A stretch of 43,445 bases of DNA, taken from positions 1 to 43,445 of the forward strand of contig SUVM01000003.1 in NCBI GenBank assembly GCA_015062015.1, given 5' to 3'. Shown here piece by piece: positions 28,124-36,714 of the stretch (positions within the stretch are counted from its first letter, which is position 1; each line of letters opens with the position of its first letter). Source of the DNA: Akkermansiaceae bacterium (GTDB lineage: Bacteria; Verrucomicrobiota; Verrucomicrobiia; Verrucomicrobiales; Akkermansiaceae). Below the pieces are notes generated by a model that saw nothing but the letters and a program-made list of their open reading frames with translations, had not been told where the DNA came from and searched no databases. The translations under genes and the position numbers were made by a program.

Positions 28124-29479
28124 TCATGCACTCGGTGTGCCCAGCATTTGGCGTACTTCTTTCCAACAAAGGGCAAAGGAGGACGCAAAATCTTGCGGGC
28201 GGCGTTCCAGCCATGCATCAATTACTGCGGGCGGGAAGGGGATTACCCCATCTATCTCTGCCGCCGGGAAGCGTACTTTACCGTCGTGCAGGGCGGCATA
28301 AAGGGTAATGTGCTCCATGCCGGTGGCGTCAGAGGGCGGAATTTGGCATACCTCGATAAGCTTGGTGTCTTCTATGCCCAGTTCTTCCTGCAATTCTCGT
28401 ACGGCAGCTTGGTGGTAGTTTTCACCTGCATCCAAATGGCCTGCGGCAGACGAATCCCATACCCCCGGGTGGCGGTCTTTGTGCATGGAGCGTTTTTGCA
28501 AAAGGCAATCGTGCGTTTTTTTGCTGAACACGAGAATGTGTACGGCACGGTGCAGCAGGCCTTGGTCGTGCACTTCCTTGCGTGTGGCTTGCCGCACCAC
28601 ATTATCCTGAGCATCTACAACGTCAAAGAGCTCGTCTTGCTTTTGTGCTATGTCGTTGAGTGGGTGCGGGTCGTACATGCGGGTAAGGTGCACCCATTGT
28701 TGCAGCCCCAGTTCTTCTGCCCGAGCAGTGTAGGGGATATTGAGTTGCCGGGCTACTTCCTCCCATTCCGGGGAGTCCGGCAGTTGTTTGCGCATTTGCT
28801 TGCGGCGTTGGGAGAAACAGCGGCGCATGAGCTCGTCCATCAATTTATGGTCAAACGGCGGTAGCTCTAACGGGTTGCGCGGTGTTAACAGCATAACGGT
28901 GGAGTCTATTTTCGGGCGCGGCGAAAACGCTTCCGGCGGTACTGTTTTGAGTGCTTTGGGCACCCAGTTCATTTGAATTCTCAGGGAAAGCAGCCCGTAG
29001 GCATCGTCCCCGGGACCGGCTAAAATGCGATCGATAAACTCTTTTTGCAGCATGACAACGGCTCTGCTGCAGGCGCAGGGCGATGTAAGGAAGTTAGCAA
29101 GGATGGCACCACCTGCCGAGTAGGGCAAATTGCCCATGAATTTGACCGGTTGCTCGGCAAAAAGGCGGCGAGGATCCCACGTTGCACCGTCTGCATGGTG
29201 AACTTCCACATGGGGGCTGTTTGCCCAACGTTTTTTTTGGTATTCTGCCAAACGGGCATCAAACTCCACCAAAATAAGTTTGCGGCACAGGGGGGCTATA
29301 TGCTCCGTCAGGGCTCCGGTACCGGGGCCAACCTCTACAACGCAGTCATCGGACGAAATCTCGAGCTGGTTGACAATCCATTTGGCGATGTTTTCGTCAA
29401 TCAGGAAGTTTTGCCCCAGAGATTTGGATGGAGATACGTCAAACGTGTTCAGGACTTCGTGAATTTGCGTTGCATTCAT
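28124..29479 (-). CDS. rsmA: 16S rRNA dimethyladenosine transferase (RsmA/KsgA) fused to C-terminal Nudix (YfcD/IDI-like) domain
   Basis: KSLGQNFLIDENIA, VVEVGPGTGALTEHI, MGNLPYSAGG, AFSPRPKIDSTVM; then GHLDAGENYHQAAVRELQEELGI, a perfect Nudix box. Start placed at MNATQIHEVL. Confidence 0.92.
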   Translation of the reverse strand: MNATQIHEVLNTFDVSPSKSLGQNFLIDENIAKWIVNQLEISSDDCVVEVGPGTGALTEHIAPLCRKLILVEFDARLAEYQKKRWANSPHVEVHHADGATWDPRRLFAEQPVKFMGNLPYSAGGAILANFLTSPCACSRAVVMLQKEFIDRILAGPGDDAYGLLSLRIQMNWVPKALKTVPPEAFSPRPKIDSTVMLLTPRNPLELPPFDHKLMDELMRRCFSQRRKQMRKQLPDSPEWEEVARQLNIPYTARAEELGLQQWVHLTRMYDPHPLNDIAQKQDELFDVVDAQDNVVRQATRKEVHDQGLLHRAVHILVFSKKTHDCLLQKRSMHKDRHPGVWDSSAAGHLDAGENYHQAAVRELQEELGIEDTKLIEVCQIPPSDATGMEHITLYAALHDGKVRFPAAEIDGVIPFPPAVIDAWLERRPQDFASSFALCWKEVRQMLGTPSA

Positions 29480-29520
29480 GCTGCAAGGCATTATACGCTT
29501 TCGGCGCAAAAAAGCAAGTT

Positions 29521-30465
29521 TTAATCTTTGGCAGATTTGGGGTCTATGGCATCGCGTAGCCCATCTCCCAGAAAGTTAAGGGCCAACAGGGTGAGACAAA
29601 AGAATAGTGAGGGGAAAATCAAAAGCTCCGGCGTTACTTCCATGCGGTCCGCTCCTTCTTTAATCAGGGTTCCCCAAGACGAGTTGGGGGCTTTAACCCC
29701 CAGACCTATAAAGGAGAGCGTGGATTCTGTGAGCATGATGCCCGGCACGGCTAAGGTGGTGTAAACTACCACGGTGCCTAAAAGATTGGGTGCGATGTGC
29801 CGAAACAGAATCCGCAAATGCCCCAGCCCCAGAGATCTCGCGGCTTGGACATATTCCAATGCTTTAATCTCCAGCGTTTGAGTGCGTACGATGCGCGCCA
29901 GAGTAAGCCACCCGAGCGCGCCTATGGCAATGAATAGCGGCACTAAGCCCAGGATTGGGGCAACGGTTTCCCGGCTCCACCCGGTATGCCCGATGATGAA
30001 CACGGAGAGCTCCCGGCACGGGGCTTCGATGCTCAGCGAAAAGACGATAACGAGCACAATAAAGGGTAGCGCAAACAACACGTCTACCGTGCGCATCATG
30101 AGGCTGTCTGTTTTGCCGCCGATGTAGCCCGAGATGAGGCCGTACACCAAGCCGATGATGAGTGCCACGAATGTGGCTACCAGCCCAACCAGCAGAGAGA
30201 TTCTCCCGCCGTAGAGTACGCGTGCCAGCAAATCTCGCCCCAGTTGGTCCGTGCCGAAGGGGTGCTGCAAGCTGCACGGAGCGGCAATGTTGTTCAAATG
30301 GGTTGTATTGGGGTTGGCTATGCAGGGGAGAATCGGCAAAATAAAGCAGGCCACAGCCATAAGCAACAGAAAGCAAAGAGATACCATGGCGGCTTTGTTG
30401 CGGTAAAGCCGTTGTCGGGCATCTTTCCACAGAGAGTTTCCTTGTTGGTATTGCCGGGGCTGCAT
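29521..30465 (-). CDS. oppC: Peptide ABC transporter permease (OppC-like)
   Basis: HPFGTDQLGRDLLARVLYGGRISLLVG and EYVQAARSLGLGHLRILFRHIAPN; start at MQPRQYQQG. Confidence 0.92.
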   Translation of the reverse strand: MQPRQYQQGNSLWKDARQRLYRNKAAMVSLCFLLLMAVACFILPILPCIANPNTTHLNNIAAPCSLQHPFGTDQLGRDLLARVLYGGRISLLVGLVATFVALIIGLVYGLISGYIGGKTDSLMMRTVDVLFALPFIVLVIVFSLSIEAPCRELSVFIIGHTGWSRETVAPILGLVPLFIAIGALGWLTLARIVRTQTLEIKALEYVQAARSLGLGHLRILFRHIAPNLLGTVVVYTTLAVPGIMLTESTLSFIGLGVKAPNSSWGTLIKEGADRMEVTPELLIFPSLFFCLTLLALNFLGDGLRDAIDPKSAKD

Positions 30466-30494
30466 AGGCGGGGATGGAGGTGCGGGGTGTGGTA

Positions 30495-31421
30495 TCAGGC
30501 GGTTCCCTGCGAGCGCAGGCGTGGGTTGAGGGCTACTAAGGCCAAGTCTACTACTAAATTGGCAATGACGATGAGGATGCCGTAGCAAAGCACCAACCCT
30601 TGGATGAGGAAGTAATCCCGATCCGTGGTGGCATTGACAAAGTGCATGCCCATCCCCGGTACTTGGAAGCAGGTTTCCACCACAAAAGAGCCGGTGATGA
30701 GTGCGGCAAATGCCGGCCCCAGATACGATACGGAGGGCAGTAACCCGCTCCGCAGGGCGTGTACGAGCATAATGCGCAGGCTGCTTGCGCCTTTGGCCTT
30801 GGCGGTGCGTATGTATTCCTGAGACAGCACCTCCAGCATGCCGCCACGCGTGAGCCTTGCCAAATAGGCTGCGTTGATGAGCCCCAGCGTTAGCGCGGGT
30901 AGTACAATGCACAAGGGGGAGTCCCACCCCGCCACGCTAAGTCCCGGTAGGCTGCCCAATGTCTTGCCTAATACCGGCCCGGATACGAAAGCCGGTATGC
31001 AAATGCCCAGCATGGCCAGCAGCATGAGCAGGGCATCCGGCCATTTGTTGCGGTAGCAGGCACTGAGCATGCCGGCAGGTATGCCGATGCAAATGGCAAT
31101 CAACATACCTACGATACCCAGGCAGAGAGACACCGGGAAAGACTCTGCAATAATGTGCGAAACTTGTAGCCCTTCCCGCACCAGAGAGGGTCCGAAATCC
31201 CCGTGGCAGAGGATGTTTTTCCAATAATGGTAATATTGCTCTATGCCGCTTTGGTTAAGGCCGTAGAGATTGTTGAGCTGCTCCATAATGTGCGGCGGCA
31301 GCTTGCGTTCCCCCAAAAACGGGTTGCCCGGCAGCATGCGTACCAGAAAAAAAGTAATGGTTTCCAGTACAAAGATTACCAGCACACCCTGGCCTAAACG
31401 CTTGAGCAAAAGTTTTATCAT
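30495..31421 (-). CDS. oppB: Peptide ABC transporter permease (OppB-like)
   Basis: FFLVRMLPGNPF, LARLTRGGMLEVLSQEYIRTAKAKGASSLRIMLVHALR. Confidence 0.93.
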   Translation of the reverse strand: MIKLLLKRLGQGVLVIFVLETITFFLVRMLPGNPFLGERKLPPHIMEQLNNLYGLNQSGIEQYYHYWKNILCHGDFGPSLVREGLQVSHIIAESFPVSLCLGIVGMLIAICIGIPAGMLSACYRNKWPDALLMLLAMLGICIPAFVSGPVLGKTLGSLPGLSVAGWDSPLCIVLPALTLGLINAAYLARLTRGGMLEVLSQEYIRTAKAKGASSLRIMLVHALRSGLLPSVSYLGPAFAALITGSFVVETCFQVPGMGMHFVNATTDRDYFLIQGLVLCYGILIVIANLVVDLALVALNPRLRSQGTA

Positions 31422-33046
31422 GGCATCACTTCGATGGCATCCAGTGGGTAGTTATCTAACAGGCGGGCTTTTGCCCCGCGTATATGCCGTGCAGAGCGCA
31501 GGTAGGTACGCTCGCTATGATATAGCGGGATGATGGGGTGGTGTTGCAGCATGAGCTGCTCTGCCTCTTGCAGCAGGTGGCGGCGTTGGGCGGCATCTCT
31601 GCATGCGCCGGCTTGGGCGGTGAGGGTATCAAATGTATGGTTGCTCCACCCCGTGCAGTTGTTGCCGCCTTGGCCGCGCCATAATTCGATGAATGTGGCA
31701 GGGTCCAGGTAATCCCCACTCCACGAGGAGGAGGATATATCGTAATCTTTGCTTTGCTGGGCGGCTTTGTAGGCTGTCCATTCGCAGGCGCGTATCTCAA
31801 CATGGATGCCGAGAGCCTCTGCCCACATGGCCTGTATGGTTTCTGCCATAATGCGCTGTACATCGCGAGAGGTGGTCATCAGCTCCAGTGTGGGGAATCC
31901 TTTGCCCCCGGGGTAGCCTGCCTCTGCCAAAAGCTTGCGCGCTGTGGCCAGGCGTTCTTCTGCAGAGTACATTGCCGCTTTGGGGGTAGGTGGCGTGTAG
32001 CCCGCCCCGGCCGGTGTAAACGAGAAGGTGGGGGTGCCGGCTCCGCGTACAACTTTGCTGACAAGCGCATGGCGGTCTATGGCGAGGCTGAGGGCTTCTC
32101 TCACCCGCACATCATCCAGTGGGGGGCGTGTGGTGTTGAGGCGGTAAAAGATGGTGCAGTAGTATGGGTCCCGGCAAAAATCCTGCGGGGCTTTGTTGCG
32201 TGCGTACAAAATCATCTCCGGCGGCACATTGTTGGTCATGTGCAGTTTGCCGCCCATGTACATGCGGGTTTCCGTGTATCCGTTAACAATGGGAAGAAAG
32301 CGTATGCCCCCGTTTTTAAGTTCTTTTGCACGGTGATACCGGGGGTTTGGCTTGACGCTGAGATAGTGGTTGAGGCGGTGCTCGTCCACCACATAAGCTC
32401 CGTTACCCACCCAATGCCCGGGGGTGGCCCAAGTGCTGCGCCGGTCCAGCATGCCGCCGTGTGCTTCCACATGGTGGCGGGGGATGGGGTACCATGTGAA
32501 GTGTAGCAGCAGTTGCGGTAAATGAGGGGTGGGCCCTTGCAATGTAAGCTGTAAGGTATAGGCATCCAATGCTTTTACCCCAACTGCCTCCCATGGGGCT
32601 TCTCCTTTGTTAAATGCTTGCGCGTGTTGTAGCGGGTAAAGCATTTCTGCATACCTGCCGCCAAACTGCGGGTGCAGTATGCGCCGGTAGGCATAGGCAA
32701 AATCATGCGCCGTCAGCGGGGTGCCGTCGCTCCATGTATTGTCGCGCCGTAAGCGGAATGTCCATACCTTGGCCTCGGCATCGTGCTCCCAATGCTCGGC
32801 GGCCCCGGGTAATACGCCGCTTTCATTCTCGGGGTCGGGCCGCACCAAGCCCTCCAGCAGAGTGGAGATGATTTTGCCGTCTGCCACTGCCGTTGCTTTG
32901 TGGGGGTCTAAGCTCTGCGGCTCTGCATTGTTGCCTATCAGTAATATTTTCTCTTGCGCAAATCGTTGGGCGGAATTTTTGCCGTCGCCGCATTGTACGA
33001 GCACCAGACTGCTCAATATACTCAATATTACGGCAAACTTACGCAT
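31418..33046 (-). CDS. oppA: Peptide ABC transporter substrate-binding lipoprotein (OppA-like)
   Basis: Lipobox LVLVQC; GNNAEPQSLDPHKA, RRDNTWSDGTPLTAHDFAYAYRRILHP, VREALSLAIDRHAL. Confidence 0.92.
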   Translation of the reverse strand: MRKFAVILSILSSLVLVQCGDGKNSAQRFAQEKILLIGNNAEPQSLDPHKATAVADGKIISTLLEGLVRPDPENESGVLPGAAEHWEHDAEAKVWTFRLRRDNTWSDGTPLTAHDFAYAYRRILHPQFGGRYAEMLYPLQHAQAFNKGEAPWEAVGVKALDAYTLQLTLQGPTPHLPQLLLHFTWYPIPRHHVEAHGGMLDRRSTWATPGHWVGNGAYVVDEHRLNHYLSVKPNPRYHRAKELKNGGIRFLPIVNGYTETRMYMGGKLHMTNNVPPEMILYARNKAPQDFCRDPYYCTIFYRLNTTRPPLDDVRVREALSLAIDRHALVSKVVRGAGTPTFSFTPAGAGYTPPTPKAAMYSAEERLATARKLLAEAGYPGGKGFPTLELMTTSRDVQRIMAETIQAMWAEALGIHVEIRACEWTAYKAAQQSKDYDISSSSWSGDYLDPATFIELWRGQGGNNCTGWSNHTFDTLTAQAGACRDAAQRRHLLQEAEQLMLQHHPIIPLYHSERTYLRSARHIRGAKARLLDNYPLDAIEVMP

Positions 33047-33056
33047 CACAGCTACT

Positions 33057-33085
33057 AATCTATCATATATTTACCCGCTTGACAA
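33057..33085 (-). promoter_or_regulatory. Putative oppA promoter: TTGTCA-N17-TAGATT
   Basis: Minus strand ttgtcaagcgggtaaatatatgatagatt. Confidence 0.6.
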
Positions 33086-33167
33086 GCCTACAATGCGACA
33101 TCGGTCAGAAAACTTTAATGGCATAGTTTCAAAGAGTAAGAAAAAATTAAAAACTAAGCGAAAAGAG

Positions 33168-33195
33168 TTGTTAAAAGTAAAAATAAGCGTACAAT
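33168..33195 (+). promoter_or_regulatory. Putative promoter for DMT transporter: TTGTTA-N16-TACAAT
   Basis: 10 nt upstream of ATG at 33206. Confidence 0.5.
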
Positions 33196-33205
33196 TTTTG
33201 CAGCC

Positions 33206-34150
33206 ATGATGGGTGAACGAGTAAAAGGCCATGCAGCGGCGCTGTTGGCGGCTTGTTTGTTCGGACTGATGAGCCCGATGTGTAAGCTTGTTATGCAAAT
33301 GGGGAATATAGACGGCATATCGCTGGCCCTGATGCGGGTGAGTCTGAGTGCTGTGTTGTTCTGGTGCATATCGGCTTTTGTGAAATCTCAGCGAATACGG
33401 CGCGAAGACTGGCCGTCACTCATCATTATGTCTCTATGCGGCATAGCCCTGAATCAATTTTTATATGTAGGCGGCGTCCAGTATACGGTGCCGACGAATG
33501 CGAGCGTTACTTCCACGGCTATACCGGTGTTTACCTTATTGATGGCTGCCTTGTTTATGGGGCAGCGAATTTGTTTTAAGCGGGGGCTGGGTATCGCTTT
33601 GGCATGTAGCGGCGCGCTGGCGATGGTGTTGTCTTCTGCTCGGGCGGATGAAGGCAGCGGTGCGATGATTGGCGATTTGATGTGCTTGGGCTCGCAGGTA
33701 TTTGCTGCTGCTTATTTTGTGTTTTTCTCGCAATTATTAGCACGGTATGGGGTGTTAACGCTCATGAAATGGCTTTTCACCATATCGGCTTTGGTAACGT
33801 GGCCGCTCTTTTCCTCTTATTTGCAGGGGATTCAATGGGCTGTTGTCTCGTCGGAAGAATGGTTGAGTTTGGCCTATATCGTCGTTATCGGCACCTTTGT
33901 GTGTTATTTGGTGCTTAACTATGCGCAGCACAGGTTGGAATCTCCCGTAGTGGCTTCATATAACTATATTCAGCCGGTTGTGGCAACGCTTTTCAGTTTG
34001 TTATGGGGTGTGGGTACTATCTCTTGGGTGGGTGGTGCCGCTGTGGCTCTCATATTGGTGGGTGTGTGGATGGTGAGCTATGTGCCTAAGCCGGCAAAAA
34101 ATCACCTGCCGCCCAAACAGGTGCGGCAGGTGCGACAAGTTAAAATCTGA
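33206..34150 (+). CDS. EamA/DMT-family transporter
   Basis: About ten TM helices; ALNQFLYVGGVQYTVPTNASVTSTAIPVFTLLMAALFMGQRI and SYNYIQPVVATLFSLLWGV. Confidence 0.88.
   Translation: MMGERVKGHAAALLAACLFGLMSPMCKLVMQMGNIDGISLALMRVSLSAVLFWCISAFVKSQRIRREDWPSLIIMSLCGIALNQFLYVGGVQYTVPTNASVTSTAIPVFTLLMAALFMGQRICFKRGLGIALACSGALAMVLSSARADEGSGAMIGDLMCLGSQVFAAAYFVFFSQLLARYGVLTLMKWLFTISALVTWPLFSSYLQGIQWAVVSSEEWLSLAYIVVIGTFVCYLVLNYAQHRLESPVVASYNYIQPVVATLFSLLWGVGTISWVGGAAVALILVGVWMVSYVPKPAKNHLPPKQVRQVRQVKI
34096..34132 (-). terminator. Minus-strand intrinsic terminator inside the 3' coding end of the DMT gene
   Basis: cacctgccgc (34103-34112) / gcggcaggtg (34123-34132); on the minus strand the stem is followed by ATTTTTT. 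Confidence 0.75.
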
Positions 34151-34160
34151 TGCGGGTTAT

Positions 34161-34787
34161 TCAGGCCCCGGTGCCGTACAATATGCCGCTGCCGGTGGCT
34201 GCCGGGGCGGTAGCCGGGCCGGGGATTGCGGGTGCTGCGCCGGGCTGCGGAAGTTGCTGTGCCGGGTCGGGCTGCACGGGGGCAGGTTGTTGCGGTACTC
34301 CGGGGTAGGCGGGGTATGCCGGTGCGGCGGGCATAGCAGGTTTGCGAGCCAATCTGGTGCAGGGGCGGATGTTGATGCCTTGCGGCTCGTCAAAGAGGAA
34401 GAGGTGGTCTATTTTGATAACGGCTTCTTCCCCGCTTTGCATTTTGCTGATTTCTTCTATAACCGAAGTGGGTTGTCCCGGCAAGGCGGGGTCGAGGGAG
34501 ATGGTGAATATCATCCCGGCGGGCATGAGGCCGTCTCCGTAGCGTACATGGCGCTTATGAGCCAGATTTTGTACAACCTCGAACACGGCGACCTGAGAGT
34601 TGTCTTTATCGCCGGTTAATTGAATACCGCGAAAAATGGCACGAACGGTGTTGGAAGCCATTAAATCGCAGTTGCCTTGGCCCACGGTGGTGGTGGCCGG
34701 GGTGGTGGTACCCGTTTGAGCCATGGTTGTGCCGGTAAAAGCTACCATGGCGGCAAGCATGATGGTGAGTTTTGTTTTCATGTTCAT
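34161..34787 (-). CDS. Secreted protein with Pro/Ala/Gln-rich C-terminus, unknown function
   Basis: Signal peptide MNMKTKLTIMLAAMVAFTGTTMAQ; tail PAAPAYPAYPGVPQQPAPVQPDPAQQLPQPGAAPAIPG. Confidence 0.65.
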   Translation of the reverse strand: MNMKTKLTIMLAAMVAFTGTTMAQTGTTTPATTTVGQGNCDLMASNTVRAIFRGIQLTGDKDNSQVAVFEVVQNLAHKRHVRYGDGLMPAGMIFTISLDPALPGQPTSVIEEISKMQSGEEAVIKIDHLFLFDEPQGINIRPCTRLARKPAMPAAPAYPAYPGVPQQPAPVQPDPAQQLPQPGAAPAIPGPATAPAATGSGILYGTGA

Positions 34788-34854
34788 GTTTTTGGGGTTT
34801 GCGTAGGTTGACCCGCACCGGGCGGGGAGGTTGGAGGGTGTTAAGTGAGAGGGG

Positions 34855-35754
34855 TTATTGTTCGTACACAACCGGTATGTTAATTTCCGGTACAACGTTG
34901 ATGCGCAATATTTTTTTATGGTGCACGCGCGCGTGCTCCAAGGCTTTGACAAGGCGCGAGAGCTGCGCGGGGATATCGTGCAGATTGCTCATGGTGACAG
35001 AGGCGCCGTTTTCGAGCCGCATGTTAATTTCCCAGCGTTCGGTGTTGTCGATGGGCAGCTCGATACTCCGGATGTTGGGCAGCTCTGCGGGGTCGTACGC
35101 ATTGGCCTCCTTAGCCAATTGTATAATGGGGGTACAGATGGCGGGCGAGATGCGTTGCCCCGGTAAAAACTTCTCCACATCGGGCGCGTGCAGTCGCCAC
35201 ACCGGCAAGTTGTTGAATTTTTCGTGCAGTTTCGCGTCGATGGGGAAGATGAGCCCCTCGGGGCTGAGGTAATAACGGGTGGTGCGCCCCGTGATGGCAC
35301 TATCCGCAGGTTCCACAAACAGCAGGGGTACATGCTCCTCGATTTCGATATGCAGAGAATTGTTGCCGGTTTGGGTGATATGGGCTGCTGCGATGGAGGG
35401 TTGGTGGCGCAACTTGTTTTCCAGTTCTTCCAAATGAAGCATGCTCAGCGTGGTTTCCTCGGTAATGCCCAAAAGCTCCAGTACTTGTTCTTTGCTGATA
35501 ATATCGGATGCCGAGCTATAGGTGATATGGCGTGTGTTGTTGCTGTAAGAGGAGAATACATAGCTGAACAGCATCTTGGCTCCTTGCAGACACAAAAGCA
35601 CCAATATGACGATGATGATGCCTTTGACGACGCGCCGAGAACCGCGCAAAAAGGCTAACAAACTGAAAACCCGATCCTTGAGCGAGAGCTTTTTTTCCAG
35701 CTCTCGCACATTTTGGCGGGATTGTTGTCTGTACCTGTTTTGCGGGGGACTCAT
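34855..35754 (-). CDS. ftsQ: Cell division protein FtsQ (POTRA domain)
   Basis: Single N-terminal TM, POTRA-like ASDIISKEQVLELLGITEETTLSMLHLEELENKLRHQPSIAAAHITQ; downstream of murC-murB and ddl. Confidence 0.82.
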   Translation of the reverse strand: MSPPQNRYRQQSRQNVRELEKKLSLKDRVFSLLAFLRGSRRVVKGIIIVILVLLCLQGAKMLFSYVFSSYSNNTRHITYSSASDIISKEQVLELLGITEETTLSMLHLEELENKLRHQPSIAAAHITQTGNNSLHIEIEEHVPLLFVEPADSAITGRTTRYYLSPEGLIFPIDAKLHEKFNNLPVWRLHAPDVEKFLPGQRISPAICTPIIQLAKEANAYDPAELPNIRSIELPIDNTERWEINMRLENGASVTMSNLHDIPAQLSRLVKALEHARVHHKKILRINVVPEINIPVVYEQ

Positions 35755-35766
35755 GCAGCCGTGTAT

Positions 35767-36690
35767 TTAGCTTCTGGCTTGGTTAAGAGAGATTTGAGCA
35801 ATGCGCGCGCACAGCTCCCCGAAGCTGATGCCTACGGCGGCTGCCGCTTTCGGGAATAGGGAGGCACTTGTCATGCCGGGTATGGTGTTGATTTCTAACA
35901 CATAGGGGCGGCCATCCGCTGTCAGCAGTACGTCAACGCGCCCATATACCTCTACGTTAAGGGCTTTGTAGGCTGCCAAAGCTGCGGCTTGGACGGCTTG
36001 TGTCTCTTCTTCGCTGATGTCTGCCGGGCAAATGTAGTCCGACCCCACAGCCCCTGAAAGTGCCGGGTATTTATTGGCAAAGTCGTAGAAACCTTCGCGC
36101 GGGGCTATGTGGATAACGGGCAGGGGGGTGCCGTCTAAGATGGCAACCGTAAGCTCTTTGCCTTCAATGTATTCTTCCACCAACAAATCGGTGCCGTATT
36201 TGGCGGCTTCTGCCACGGCTGCGGGTAGTTCTTCTTCGGTACGCACAATGCTTACGCCTACGGAAGAGCCTTCGCACGGGGGTTTAATGACACAGGGTAT
36301 ACCGATGGTCGGCATCTCCCCGGGGTGGATGATGGTATCTTGCGGCGTGGGAACCCCGGCCGCGAAAAAGGCTTTTTTGGTAAGAATTTTGTCGAAGCAA
36401 TGTTTGCTGGTAACAGAGCCGGCACCGGTGTAGGGCACGCCCAGCTCTTCCAAGTAGCTTTGCAGGCCGCCGTCTTCTCCGTAGGTACCATGTATCATGT
36501 TGTAGCACAACTCTGTGCCTTGGGGAATTTGCGGACGCTCGCAGTCTACAACGACCGGGGTAACGCGGGTGAATCCCTCTGCGCGGAGGGCTTCTAAAAC
36601 TGCTTTGCCGGATACGAGGGATATTTCTCTTTCTGAGCCCGGTCCCCCCATCAACAGGGCAATGGCGGTGTCTTTGGTGAGTGTTTTCAT
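35767..36690 (-). CDS. ddl: D-alanine--D-alanine ligase
   Basis: LMGGPGSEREISLVSGKAV, PCVIKPPCEGSSVGVSIV, EEYIEGKELTVAIL, YVLEINTIPGMTSASLFPKAAAAVG. Confidence 0.97.
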   Translation of the reverse strand: MKTLTKDTAIALLMGGPGSEREISLVSGKAVLEALRAEGFTRVTPVVVDCERPQIPQGTELCYNMIHGTYGEDGGLQSYLEELGVPYTGAGSVTSKHCFDKILTKKAFFAAGVPTPQDTIIHPGEMPTIGIPCVIKPPCEGSSVGVSIVRTEEELPAAVAEAAKYGTDLLVEEYIEGKELTVAILDGTPLPVIHIAPREGFYDFANKYPALSGAVGSDYICPADISEEETQAVQAAALAAYKALNVEVYGRVDVLLTADGRPYVLEINTIPGMTSASLFPKAAAAVGISFGELCARIAQISLNQARS

Positions 36691-36714
36691 GTATGGTGTG
36701 TATTGGCAAAAAAA

